A stretch of DNA of 64,000 bases. Source: Nostoc sp. UHCC 0302 (GTDB lineage: Bacteria; Cyanobacteriota; Cyanobacteriia; Cyanobacteriales; Nostocaceae). Below the pieces are notes generated by a model. That model was not told the origin of the DNA. It saw only the letters and a program-made list of their open reading frames with translations, and made no database searches. Below, piece by piece: positions 1 through 9,722 of the stretch. Each line of letters starts with the position of its first letter. Position 1 is the first letter of the stretch. The DNA is taken from NCBI RefSeq assembly GCF_038096175.1, contig NZ_CP151099.1:1800501-1864500 (forward strand), in the 5' to 3' direction. A program made the translations under genes and the position numbers.

Positions 1-372
1 TGTACAACCGTCGCCAATTAAATGACCTAATAATGCAACCTCAGCATAAGTCATGGTTTGTTGCCCATGACTAGGTAGATGTCTTGGTAAACACAGATGT
101 TGTCTAGGGCTTAATTCGTCTAGTCTACACCAACCATCAATTGTTAGAAACTTGTGATTAGCTGTAGCACAAATTTTTCGACCCAATCGAGTTGTTAAGG
201 TAAATACAGGCTTGATACCTGTAGAAAAAGCATTGCTAACAATTGCTCTCTCTAAGAGCATTGTGGTTTGATTTAACGCCCAAACAGCAAAACCAGATTT
301 ACCTACTAATTCCCTAATTGGTACTTGCACACCACTATCTGTTAATGTCACCAGACTATCACCAGTTAAACA
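1..372 (-). other. DnaB intein (N-terminal part, with start of LAGLIDADG endonuclease)
   Basis: Protein-splicing element inside dnaB. Its first residue is Cys at codon 389 (complement of 370-372), directly after RESG, the classical DnaB intein site. Splicing block A reads CLTGDSLVTL and block B reads ATANHKFLTIDGW, including the conserved His. At the window edge LLGHLIGDGCT matches the first LAGLIDADG-type motif of a homing endonuclease, so this looks like a full-length intein, not a mini-intein. The C-terminal His-Asn and the extein Ser are not visible. Confidence 0.93.
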
Positions 373-1536
373 ACCGGATTCCCTCAAATCTGACAACATT
401 GGACGTTTATTAGTTCGCGATTCCACTCCTCGACTCAGCTGAGAAAGGGCAATCACTGGCACAGATAATTCCCGTGCTAAACCTTTGAGTTGACGTGTAA
501 TTTTTGATAATTCTTGTACGCGGTTGTCACCTCCTCCTTCCATTAATTGCAAGTAATCTATGACAATTAATCCTAATTCGGTTCCCTGTTCTGCTTGCAG
601 TCGTCGCGCCTGACTACGCATTTGGGTAACTGTAATATTCGGCGTATCGTCAATATAAATTGGCATTTCCGAGAGGACACCAATTGCACGGCTAAGAGGT
701 TCCCATTGTGTTTGACTGAGGCGTCCACTACGCAGATAACCACTTTCAATTCCCGCCTCGCTAGCTAACAGACGTTGTGTCAGCTGCTCTTTAGACATCT
801 CTAAGCTGAAAATAGCAACTGGTAATTTATAAGAAGCGGCGACATTATGACCAAGGTTGAGGCAGAATGCGGTTTTTCCCATTGATGGGCGGCCCGCGAC
901 AATAATTAAATCAGAACGCTGAAAGCCGCTTGTCATCGCATCCAAATCATAAAATCCGCAAGGAATGCCAGGTAAAGCGATGCCTTGATTTCGCTCTTCG
1001 ATATCCTGAAAATTATTAATTAAAGTGTCAGAAATGTGAACTAAACCTGATTGGGGACGCTCTTGAGTAACGCCGAAAACTTTCTGTTCTGCTTGGTCTA
1101 AGACAACTGGTAATTCGGTTTGAAGCTCGTAACCGAGATGTACAATTTCATTGCCAGCTTTAATTAACTGCCGCCGTAGGTATTTTTCTGTTACCAATAA
1201 AGCTAAGCTATCGATATTAACTGCTGAAACTGTGCGATCTACGAGAGTTGCTAATTTATTTCTGCCGCCAATCCGGGCAAGTAGATCGTTGTCAGCTAAC
1301 CAACTGGTAACTGAGAGCAAGTCTGTGGGTTTACCTTGAGCGTGGAGGCGTAACGCTGCTTGATAGATATCTTTATGAGCGCTAATGTAAAAAGCTTCGG
1401 GAAAAAGGCGATCGCTCACTCGACCAATCGCTTCTGGGTCTAGTAAAATTCCCCCCAAAATCGCTTCTTCCGCTTCAATATTTTGGGGTGGTAGGCGGTC
1501 AATACCATCGCCTTGAAAACTTAGTGCTTCAGCCAT
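1..1536 (-). CDS. dnaB: Replicative DNA helicase DnaB (partial, intein-containing)
   Basis: Hexameric replication-fork helicase. 512 codons are visible and the gene runs off the left edge. The start is the ATG whose complement is at 1534-1536 (MAEALSFQGDG). The N-terminal primase-interaction domain is followed by the RecA-like core, with Walker A GRPSMGKTA near residue 215 and Walker B LIVIDYLQLM near residue 325. The helicase sequence reaches SDLRESG at residue 388 and then switches to an intein. The gene lies downstream of rplI on the same strand, the usual cyanobacterial order. The rest of the intein and the helicase C-terminus lie outside the window. Confidence 0.97.
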   Translation of the reverse strand, partial: MAEALSFQGDGIDRLPPQNIEAEEAILGGILLDPEAIGRVSDRLFPEAFYISAHKDIYQAALRLHAQGKPTDLLSVTSWLADNDLLARIGGRNKLATLVDRTVSAVNIDSLALLVTEKYLRRQLIKAGNEIVHLGYELQTELPVVLDQAEQKVFGVTQERPQSGLVHISDTLINNFQDIEERNQGIALPGIPCGFYDLDAMTSGFQRSDLIIVAGRPSMGKTAFCLNLGHNVAASYKLPVAIFSLEMSKEQLTQRLLASEAGIESGYLRSGRLSQTQWEPLSRAIGVLSEMPIYIDDTPNITVTQMRSQARRLQAEQGTELGLIVIDYLQLMEGGGDNRVQELSKITRQLKGLARELSVPVIALSQLSRGVESRTNKRPMLSDLRESGCLTGDSLVTLTDSGVQVPIRELVGKSGFAVWALNQTTMLLERAIVSNAFSTGIKPVFTLTTRLGRKICATANHKFLTIDGWCRLDELSPRQHLCLPRHLPSHGQQTMTYAEVALLGHLIGDGCT

Positions 1537-1555
1537 ATAAAAATAGGAGTCAGGA

Positions 1556-1612
1556 GTAGAGCGCGATTATACTCTTACGAGAAGCCGAAGCAGAGCGTCT
1601 ACGCGTCTCTAC
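1556..1612. repeat. Dispersed repeat family A, copy 1
   Basis: A 57-bp repeat with a core reading ttatactcttacgagaagcc, flanked by gtagag and tctctac ends. Near-identical copies lie at 5997-6054 (inverted) and 48338-48396. All three are intergenic. This one lies just upstream of dnaB. Confidence 0.85.
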
Positions 1613-1730
1613 AAAAGTTAGGAGTTAGGAGTCACGAGTTAGTGAGAGGATGGAGGGATAGAGAGCGGAGGAGATAGGGGGAATATGCTAATTTCTCTTA
1701 AAGTTTTTTTCCCTCCGCCCCTCTGCCCCC

Positions 1731-1800
1731 TGGTTACTGAGCGCAGTCGTAAAGCCTGCGGCATAGCTGCGCTTAGGGCGCAGCCTCTCGTAGAGAAGTA
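1731..1800. repeat. GC-rich dispersed palindromic repeat
   Basis: A GC-rich block (tgagcgcagtcgtaaagcc, then gcgcagcctctcgtagagaa) beside the 3' end of rplI. It resembles other short palindromic blocks in the window, for example near 41790 and 44110. Boundaries are uncertain. Confidence 0.4.
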
Positions 1801-1825
1801 TGCTCCTCTGCCCCTCTATAGCCTT

Positions 1826-2284
1826 CTAGCTGGCGACGACTTGAATATCAACTTGTGCCGTTACTTCAGAATGCAGCTTAATTTCGGCTTGATAAGTACC
1901 AAGGTGGTTAATATCGGGAAGGGTAATCCCGCGACGATCCACTTCTTGACTGATGGCTGCTTGAATTGCATCTGCAACTTCTTGGGTAGTGACTGTACCG
2001 AAAATTGCTTCGTTTTCACCAACCTGCTTGGCAATTGTCAAGTTAGTAAGTTTTTCTAAAGCTGCTTTTTGCTCAAGCGCTTGTTGCTTGAGTTCTAATT
2101 GCCGTTGACGCTCTTGTTCGCGACGGCGTTCTACTTGCTTGAGAATGCCAGCAGTGGCATGAGTTGCCAACTTTTGAGGAATTAGAAAATTACGAGCATA
2201 GCCGGGAGCTACGTCCACTAAGTCGCCAGATTTTCCTAGCTTGCTGACATCCTGAGTTAAAACTAACTGCACACGTTTCACCAT
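1826..2284 (-). CDS. rplI: 50S ribosomal protein L9
   Basis: Large-subunit protein that binds 23S rRNA at the base of the L1 stalk. The 152-residue product begins [20 protein letters not shown] and contains the L9 signature around [13 protein letters not shown], followed by the long charged connecting helix (residues about 45-75) and the C-terminal RNA-binding domain. A longer in-frame start exists 19 codons upstream. The ATG at 2284 is preferred because it matches the family N-terminus and has AGGA about 11 bases before it. dnaB lies downstream on the same strand. Confidence 0.97.
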   Translation of the reverse strand: MVKRVQLVLTQDVSKLGKSGDLVDVAPGYARNFLIPQKLATHATAGILKQVERRREQERQRQLELKQQALEQKAALEKLTNLTIAKQVGENEAIFGTVTTQEVADAIQAAISQEVDRRGITLPDINHLGTYQAEIKLHSEVTAQVDIQVVAS

Positions 2285-2515
2285 TGTTCTGCGTTTTTCC
2301 TGTAAAATATCGTTAATTTGAGTTAGGGCTGGATAGCTCATGTGAGTGTAGCTCTATCCCCAGCGGCTTTGCCAATAGCATAAAGCTTAAAGATCGTAGC
2401 GAAAGGCGGGGTGCGATCGCAACATTAGCTGCCATAAAAATCACTAAAAAGTTCTGAGTGTCAACTTCTGACGCTCAGAACTTCATAGATTTCCTCCCAA
2501 CCGTAGCAGATTTTT

Positions 2516-3091
2516 CTATAATAATGAATTTGGTTGCCGTAAAAACTCCTTCTCTTCTGGAGTTGAGGAACGCCCCAAAATGCTATTGCGATGAGGAAAG
2601 CGTCCAAAACGCTCAATTATTTCTAAGTGATAAATTGCGTACTCAATTGCATTAGCACAATCAGGATCATGACTAAGTTGTTGAAATAGCTTCACACACT
2701 CACGTTGATGAACCAGATTTTCGCTATGTTCAAAGGGTAAATAGATAAACCAACGTTGCACAGGCAAAAATTCGCGATCCCAGCCTTGTGCTACAGCGTG
2801 TTGCGCTGCTGACAGTGCTTCCCAATCGGTAGCAAAGGCTTCGGAAGTACCGCGAAACATATTTCGAGGAAACTGATCGAGCAATAGAATAAGTGCCAGA
2901 CAAGTATCAGGTGAATTAATCCACTCGTCTAAGTATCCTGCTGCCGCCTGTTGGTAATCTTTAAGAAATCGGGTTCGCAATTCCTCATCAAAATTTGGTT
3001 GTTTGCTAAACCAAAATTGTCGAGGTTTTCCGTAACTCGGTTCATCAGATTGGCCAAACCAAAATTCCAAAATAGCTTTTGCCTGTGACAT
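2516..3091 (-). CDS. DUF924 family protein
   Basis: A 191-residue soluble, alpha-helical protein of the DUF924 (TPR-like) family. It shows the typical N-terminus ILEFWFG, then FWFSKQPNFD, LILLLDQFPRNMFRGT (residues about 68-83), FIYLPFEHSE and a final FPHRNSILGR. Family function is not established. It starts 5 bases after the stop of the upstream SRPBCC gene, so the two are probably co-transcribed. Confidence 0.85.
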   Translation of the reverse strand: MSQAKAILEFWFGQSDEPSYGKPRQFWFSKQPNFDEELRTRFLKDYQQAAAGYLDEWINSPDTCLALILLLDQFPRNMFRGTSEAFATDWEALSAAQHAVAQGWDREFLPVQRWFIYLPFEHSENLVHQRECVKLFQQLSHDPDCANAIEYAIYHLEIIERFGRFPHRNSILGRSSTPEEKEFLRQPNSLL

Positions 3092-3096
3092 TGCTT

Positions 3097-3654
3097 TTAC
3101 TGACCTTTACAAAGCACTTGTCGCATTTTACGCATATTCGCAGGCAACTCAAGGTTCATTGCTTGTTGAATAAAAACAGAGGGGATGGGAATAATCGGTG
3201 TGGCTTGGACAGTATAAGCAAGCACTGTACCGTTACCGCAATCTTTTAACTCTAATTTGGCATTAAAGTCTTCAAAAGTTCCTTTTTCCATGCGAAATTG
3301 AATTTGCTGCCCCAGCACTTCTGCAACGTTGAGGTAAATTTCGACTTGCGCTGTGAAAAAGAAAAAAGCTTTTTGTGCTGCTTGATACAGACGTTTGACT
3401 TCGCCTTTATGTGATACCTCACTTTTGGTGATATCAGGAAAATATTGTACCCAACGAGGATAATCAGTTAGTTGCTGCCATACTTGAGTTCGCACTAGTG
3501 GCAAATACATCCAGGCTGTGACAGCGCCACCCCACATATTGTGCGATCGCGTTTCTACCAAAATTTCACCCTGCACTAGTAACTTTTGCTTGTCTTGATT
3601 CCAAGCCATATCTGAACCTGTAATATTTGAGTCTGAGATATAAGACGCAGACAT
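3097..3654 (-). CDS. SRPBCC / polyketide cyclase-like protein
   Basis: A 185-residue protein with a START/SRPBCC fold, a hydrophobic-cavity domain that commonly binds lipids or other apolar ligands. Characteristic stretches are TQVWQQLTDYPRWVQYFPDI (residues about 56-75), YQAAQKAFFFFTAQVEIYL and a C-terminal helix around FIQQAMNLELPANMRKM. The ligand cannot be deduced. The ATG at 3654 gives the longest form; Met16 (MAWNQDKQ) is an alternative start. First gene of a two-gene unit with DUF924. Confidence 0.75.
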   Translation of the reverse strand: MSASYISDSNITGSDMAWNQDKQKLLVQGEILVETRSHNMWGGAVTAWMYLPLVRTQVWQQLTDYPRWVQYFPDITKSEVSHKGEVKRLYQAAQKAFFFFTAQVEIYLNVAEVLGQQIQFRMEKGTFEDFNAKLELKDCGNGTVLAYTVQATPIIPIPSVFIQQAMNLELPANMRKMRQVLCKGQ

Positions 3655-4107
3655 ATTAATTTTAGTTACTCCTCAACTTACCCACAAAACTTGGTTAAAA
3701 TTGCAAGCTGTCAAAACTTGATCAATTCTAACCCCCTAAATTTTAGTTCCAGTCTGATATATATATTTTCCTGAAACTGTGATTTTTTGGTAATTTTCCC
3801 GATAATTTACTTAAAAAACAGTATTTATTATCACAATTTACATAATCAATACTTAAGCAAGTTTTATCAAACTCAAAACTATACTATGAAAAAATAATTA
3901 TTTAATAGCTAAAATGACACAAACACTATCTAATATTCAAGTTGTAATCAGTCCTGGAGGCTGATACGGTGGGTAAGCAGCAAGAGTTATAAAAAATTTT
4001 TGGGGCTAGTGTCAATCCATTTAGATGTGTTCTTTCTGTTTTAACCGTAACTTTATATATATTGTCAACAGAAAGTGTGCTAGTTGTTGAGTAGAGAGGA
4101 AAATTAA
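3655..4107. other. AT-rich intergenic region
   Basis: No gene of normal size. It contains a 16-codon reading frame at 3914-3964 that ends in SPGG and stops just before tacggtggg. AGAGAGG at about 4093-4099 is a ribosome-binding site for the small membrane protein that follows. Confidence 0.6.
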
Positions 4108-4302
4108 GTGAGTCAATCTTCTTTAAATCGCAGACTAACCCAGGTTTTCGGTATCCTTCTTGGCGTTGGGATAGCCGTATGGGTACTGAGAGGCTTTGGC
4201 ATTCTTACTTTTCTTCCAGGTGGAATTATTTGGCTAATATTGCTAGCAGCGATCGCTACAGGAATTATCAGTTACGTCCAAAGGACGTGGTGGCGTTTTT
4301 GA
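4108..4302 (+). CDS. Small two-helix membrane protein
   Basis: A 64-residue protein with GTG start, preceded by AGAGAGG. Two hydrophobic segments (residues about 14-28 and 36-55) are separated by a Pro-Gly-Gly turn, ending in the basic tail QRTWWRF. It looks like a conserved cyanobacterial small membrane protein of unknown function. No domain is recognised. Confidence 0.7.
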   Translation: MSQSSLNRRLTQVFGILLGVGIAVWVLRGFGILTFLPGGIIWLILLAAIATGIISYVQRTWWRF

Positions 4303-4520
4303 AGAAGAATTCAGTAGCTAGAATTCAAGAGTCAGAATTTAAGAGCTTGGGGATTCAAATCCGCTAGTCATACAAGTTAAATTCCAAATTCTGGTTCCTA
4401 GATTCTGAATTCTGTGATGTGATAAATGCTGCTTAAGAATTGTAGCCTGCCTATTGTAACTTTCCGTCAAAAGTATTTACATAGTGAAGCAGTACAAACA
4501 ATTCACTAGAGGAAAGGTAA
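4303..4520. repeat. Inverted heptamer-like repeats upstream of rubredoxin
   Basis: Imperfect inverted repeats built from gaattca and agaattc units (about 4305-4345 and 4380-4415) lie between the small membrane protein and the rubredoxin gene. A GAGGAAAGG ribosome-binding site at 4509-4517 serves rubredoxin. Confidence 0.4.
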
Positions 4521-4679
4521 ATGGCAACCCATACTTGTACTGTTTGTGGCTATGTATATGATCCAGAAGAAGGCGATCCAGATAACGACATAGCACCGGG
4601 AACAGCCTTTGAAGATTTACCCGATGATTGGGTGTGTCCAGTTTGTGGTGCAGATAAAGAGGAATTTGAAAAACAGTGA
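4521..4679 (+). CDS. Rubredoxin
   Basis: A 52-residue one-iron electron carrier. The two Cys-x2-Cys knuckles are visible: CTVCGYVYD (residues 6-14) and [11 protein letters not shown] (residues 39-49). The core [20 protein letters not shown] between them is typical of the family. The strong ribosome-binding site GAGGAAAGG fixes the ATG start. There is no membrane anchor, so this is a soluble rubredoxin and not the membrane-anchored RubA used in photosystem assembly. Confidence 0.96.
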   Translation: MATHTCTVCGYVYDPEEGDPDNDIAPGTAFEDLPDDWVCPVCGADKEEFEKQ

Positions 4680-4721
4680 AAATAACGGCTAGCCTAGAAA
4701 GTAGGTGCTATTGAAGAGAAA

Positions 4722-5963
4722 TTGTTGAAATTGTTGCCGTTACAAATTGTAGTTATTGGGGGTGGGGCAGCGGGATTTTTTGGCGCGATCGCTTGTGCTA
4801 AAGCTAATCCTCAAGCCCAAGTTACTTTACTCGAAGCCAGTCGTCAACCACTGGCAAAAGTTCGCATATCTGGTGGGGGACGTTGTAATGTTACCCACGC
4901 CTGTTTTGAACCAGAGGGGTTGGTGCAAAATTACCCCAGAGGCGGAAAAGCGTTGCGGGGTGCGTTCACTCGTTTTCAAGCCAACGATACCGTAACTTGG
5001 TTTGCCCTGCACGGAGTACCGTTAAAAACTGAAGCTGATGGGCGAATGTTTCCAATTACAAACAGTTCAGAAACAGTCGTGAACTGTCTGATGAAAGCTG
5101 TTGTGGCTGCTGGGGTAGAACTTCGCATTGGCACACCTGTCACCTCAGTGAAACGACTTCCCGAAGCTGAGGGATTTGAAATTATTCTCAAGTCGCAAGA
5201 GACGATTAAATGCGATCGCTTGCTTTTAGCCACAGGTAGCAGTCTTGTGGGCTATAAAATAGCCAGAGAGCTAGGCCATGAAATTGAACCACCAGTTCCT
5301 TCTTTGTTTACCTTCAACATTCTTGATCAAAAGCTGAGGGCATTAGCTGGAGTTAGTGTTAACTCTGTACAGTTGCGGTTGTCTGCTAGCGGAAAAACTC
5401 CACTGCAACAGACTGGGCCATTGCTAATTACTCATTGGGGTTTGAGTGGCCCAGCTGTTTTGAAACTTTCTGCTTGGGGTGCGAGAATTCTACACGAGAG
5501 CCGTTATCAAGCCACATTATCGATTAATTGGCTGCCGGATTTACACCAAGAACAAGTGCGGGAAAAAATCTTAGCAGTCAAAACCGAATGGGCAAAAAAA
5601 GCGATCGCATTACATCGCGGCGTAGAGCTACCCCATCGCCTCTGGCAATATATTATCGCTCGTGCAGGCATTACTATAGATGACCGTTGGGCAGAATTAT
5701 CTAGTAAAACATTAAATCAGCTGGTGCAAGAACTCACTCAAGGAGAATACTTAATTAGTGGCAAGGGCGTTTTTAAAGAAGAATTTGTTACCTGCGGTGG
5801 TGTCAAACTTAAAGAAGTTAACTTCAAGACGATGGAAAGTAGACTAGTTCCTGGTTTGTACTTTGCTGGAGAAATTTTAGATATAGACGGTGTTACTGGC
5901 GGCTTTAACTTCCAAAGTGCTTGGACAACGGCGTATTTAGCTGGTAACGCGATGGGAAGCTAG
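4722..5963 (+). CDS. BaiN/HI0933-family FAD-dependent oxidoreductase
   Basis: A 413-residue flavoprotein of the HI0933/BaiN family (often annotated NAD(P)/FAD-dependent oxidoreductase). The N-terminal dinucleotide-binding motif is VVIGGGAAGFFGAIAC. It is followed by the family signature KVRISGGGRCNVTHA (residues about 46-60) and the C-terminal FAD-contacting motif DIDGVTGGFNFQSAWTTAYL. No in-frame ATG precedes the glycine motif, so a TTG start at 4722 is assumed; TTG at 4734 is possible. The substrate is unknown. Confidence 0.9.
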   Translation: MLKLLPLQIVVIGGGAAGFFGAIACAKANPQAQVTLLEASRQPLAKVRISGGGRCNVTHACFEPEGLVQNYPRGGKALRGAFTRFQANDTVTWFALHGVPLKTEADGRMFPITNSSETVVNCLMKAVVAAGVELRIGTPVTSVKRLPEAEGFEIILKSQETIKCDRLLLATGSSLVGYKIARELGHEIEPPVPSLFTFNILDQKLRALAGVSVNSVQLRLSASGKTPLQQTGPLLITHWGLSGPAVLKLSAWGARILHESRYQATLSINWLPDLHQEQVREKILAVKTEWAKKAIALHRGVELPHRLWQYIIARAGITIDDRWAELSSKTLNQLVQELTQGEYLISGKGVFKEEFVTCGGVKLKEVNFKTMESRLVPGLYFAGEILDIDGVTGGFNFQSAWTTAYLAGNAMGS

Positions 5964-5996
5964 GGGCGAGAGGGACAAATATAACTCCTAACTCCT

Positions 5997-6054
5997 GTAC
6001 AGACGCGTAGACGCTCTGCTTCGGCTTCTCGTAAGAGTATAATTGCGTCTGTAC
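5997..6054. repeat. Dispersed repeat family A, copy 2 (inverted)
   Basis: Reverse-orientation copy of the repeat at 1556-1612, beginning gtacagacgcgtagacgctc and ending gcgtctgtac. It lies between the flavoprotein gene and lpxD. Confidence 0.85.
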
Positions 6055-6174
6055 TCTCAATGCCCTTTAATAACATTTGAAAAAATCCTAGAATTTTCTT
6101 TGCGTTCTTTGCGTCTTCTCTGCGAGACGCTATGCGAATGCGGTTCGATTATTTAAAACACTAAATACCCAATA

Positions 6175-7221
6175 ATGAAATTCAGCGAAATCGTAAATCA
6201 ATTTGGCAACACCGCCACTGTTCATAGTCTCACTACTAACCCAGACCATGATCCAGAAATTACAGGGGTAGCAGCCCTTGATGAAGCTACTACTGGCACT
6301 ATCAGCTATATAGAGGGGTCTAAATTTTCATCTTTTGTCAGTAAGACAAGTGCTAGTGCTTTAATTTTGCCTCAAGACGAAAAATTACAGATTCAAGCAC
6401 AGGAACGCGGTATCGCCTGGATAGTAACCCCAGATCCGCGATTATTGTTTGCTAAAGCGATCGCAATTTTTTACCAACCATATCGCCCAGCTCCAGAAAT
6501 TCATCCGACTGCGGTAATTCACCCCACAGCAAAAGTTGGTAAGGATGTTTACATTGGCCCTCATGCTGTAATTCAGCAAAGGACAGAGATTGGTGATGGT
6601 GTAATCATTCATCCTAATGTAGTTATTTATCCAGATGTTAAAATCGGCGATCGCACCACCTTACACGCCAACTGTACTATCCACGAACGCACCCGCATTG
6701 GTGCAGATTGCATGATTCACAGTGGCACTGTAATCGGTGCAGAAGGCTTTGGCTTTGTTCCTACCCGCACTGGTTGGTTCAAAATGGAACAATCCGGCTA
6801 CACTGTCTTAGAAGATAGGGTAGAAGTCGGCAGCAACAGTGCCATAGATCGTCCATCTGTCGGGGAAACACGTATAGGCAGCGATACAATAATTGACAAT
6901 TTAGTACAAATAGGACATGGTTGCCACATTGATACTGGCTGTGCAATTGCAGGTCAGGTTGGTATAGCTGGCGGTGCAAAACTAGGGAAACGCGTTATCC
7001 TGGCGGGACAGTCAGGAGTTTCTAATCAGGTGAAAGTTGGTGATGGGGCGATCGCATCTGCTAAAGCTGGAATTCATAATGATATAGCACCAGGGCAAAT
7101 TGTCTCTGGTATGCCAGCAATTCCTCACAAACTATATTTGAAAGTATGCGCTATTTCTAACCGCCTGCCAGAAATGTATCAATCGCTCAAACAATTACAA
7201 CATCAACTAGGGCAAAAGTGA
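6175..7221 (+). CDS. lpxD: UDP-3-O-acylglucosamine N-acyltransferase
   Basis: Third step of lipid A synthesis: N-acylation of UDP-3-O-acyl-glucosamine using acyl-ACP, in the cytoplasm. The 348-residue product has the N-terminal uridine-binding domain (residues 1-100), then a left-handed beta helix of hexapeptide repeats from IHPTAVIHPTAKVG (about 110) to the end. The catalytic His lies in QIGHGCHIDTG, and the C-terminal helical part (residues about 325-348) is complete. A hairpin terminator follows at 7260. Confidence 0.95.
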   Translation: MKFSEIVNQFGNTATVHSLTTNPDHDPEITGVAALDEATTGTISYIEGSKFSSFVSKTSASALILPQDEKLQIQAQERGIAWIVTPDPRLLFAKAIAIFYQPYRPAPEIHPTAVIHPTAKVGKDVYIGPHAVIQQRTEIGDGVIIHPNVVIYPDVKIGDRTTLHANCTIHERTRIGADCMIHSGTVIGAEGFGFVPTRTGWFKMEQSGYTVLEDRVEVGSNSAIDRPSVGETRIGSDTIIDNLVQIGHGCHIDTGCAIAGQVGIAGGAKLGKRVILAGQSGVSNQVKVGDGAIASAKAGIHNDIAPGQIVSGMPAIPHKLYLKVCAISNRLPEMYQSLKQLQHQLGQK

Positions 7222-7259
7222 GTAAGAATACAAACTTACCCTGTCTTAAATAGGTGCAA

Positions 7260-7291
7260 AGTTAGGAGTTAAAAACTTCTAACTTTTTTTT
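7260..7291 (+). terminator. Rho-independent terminator of lpxD
   Basis: Stem agttaggagtt / aacttctaact around an AAA loop, followed by a run of T, 40 bases after the lpxD stop. Confidence 0.8.
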
Positions 7292-7441
7292 GGGAAGCAC
7301 TACTAAAACAGTAGGATTTTCCTCTATGAATAAATTTTAGTAATGTAGACGCGAAACGGCTTTTAAAAGGTGTAATCTCAGCACATTTAGCCATTATAAG
7401 ATAAAGGCGATTATTTCTTCCAGGGGAGTTTAGTACCCATT

Positions 7442-7534
7442 TCAGTTTTCAGTTAAAGCTGAGAAGATGAGATAGAAAACTAGTAACCCGACACCAGCAA
7501 AAAAAGCCAATAAGTCTTTATCAAGAATATCCAT
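7442..7534 (-). CDS. Putative 30-residue single-span membrane peptide
   Basis: Reads MDILDKDLLAFFAGVGLLVF and continues YLIFSALTEN: a short acidic head and one clean hydrophobic helix. This resembles small subunits of thylakoid complexes, though no family is recognised. No good ribosome-binding site precedes the ATG. It could be a chance frame. Confidence 0.4.
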   Translation of the reverse strand: MDILDKDLLAFFAGVGLLVFYLIFSALTEN

Positions 7535-8010
7535 AAGCGATATTAGCTAAGATTTCACTCATCTTAATGCCATACAGAATTGGCTTTTTATTAGAAAAAT
7601 TTTAATATCAAATCGCTTTTTATTTGAACTTGAGCAAATAATAGATACATAGTTAAAATTTACATAAAGAAAGTCCGCATTAGCGGACTAGGAGAAAAGG
7701 GTTTACATGACTTAAGTTGACTATGATATCTTTATATCCTGTTTTTATTTTTGTTGATTAAACAGAAAAAATCAAGCATTTAAGATAAAGTGTTTAGACA
7801 TAATTCCAGCGATTAAAACTTTATATTCATGGGTACAGCTTTTATAAGCGTTCAAGCTACAACTTCATAAAATTTCAAAAATATTTGTAACCAACAAATC
7901 GGTTGTAGAGGTATATACCTGTAAACCTCTACCTATTTATATGAGGCAGGAATTTTGTGAATAAAATACACAGATACCAAAATCTCTGTATGATTTTGTT
8001 ATGGAAAACA
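7535..8010. other. AT-rich intergenic region downstream of psbA
   Basis: No gene seen. A hairpin agtccgc/gcggact occurs at 7672-7689; the same stem sequence recurs at 31865-31881 (agtccgcttatgcggact). Confidence 0.5.
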
Positions 8011-8040
8011 AAAACGCCGCCCATTTCTGGGAGGCGTTTT
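8011..8040 (-). terminator. psbA terminator
   Basis: Stem aaaacgcc / ggcgtttt around a 14-base loop, 22 bases past the psbA stop. Read on the minus strand it ends in a T-rich tail. Confidence 0.85.
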
Positions 8041-8061
8041 CTATTTAGCTAATCTTGGGAA

Positions 8062-9165
<1,104 letters not shown>

Positions 9166-9205
9166 TTATGATGTTTGGGTAGGTAAACTTGCTTACCTGT
9201 TTACT

Positions 9206-9234
9206 ACTTTAGAAGCAAAATTAAAATTTGTAAA
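9206..9234 (-). promoter_or_regulatory. psbA promoter
   Basis: On the minus strand TTTACA (9229-9234) and TAAAGT (9206-9211) are separated by exactly 17 bases, 62 bases before the ATG. The inverted repeat aggtaa/ttacct at 9181-9198 lies in the leader. TTTACAaa also fits one half of an RpaB (HLR1-type) site, but no second half-site is convincing. Confidence 0.7.
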
Positions 9235-9280
9235 GTAATGTTAACAACAGTATTGATTATCATAGTGATATGTTTTTCTA

Positions 9281-9308
9281 ATGAATCGCGCCGAAAGACG
9301 CGATTCAT
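9281..9308. repeat. Palindromic hairpin between HIT gene and psbA
   Basis: Perfect arms atgaatcgcg / cgcgattcat around an 8-base loop. It may end the HIT transcript. It also resembles the palindromes at 20791 and 26050. Confidence 0.6.
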
Positions 9309-9316
9309 CGGTTTTA

Positions 9317-9688
<372 letters not shown>

Positions 9689-9722
9689 CTAGAGATTCTA
9701 AAGGTTTAGTGCTGTAGAAGAA

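Noticed and set aside
1685-2059. 124-codon plus-strand frame over the rplI end
   Set aside because: It is antisense to rplI and made partly of repeat sequence; no family resemblance.
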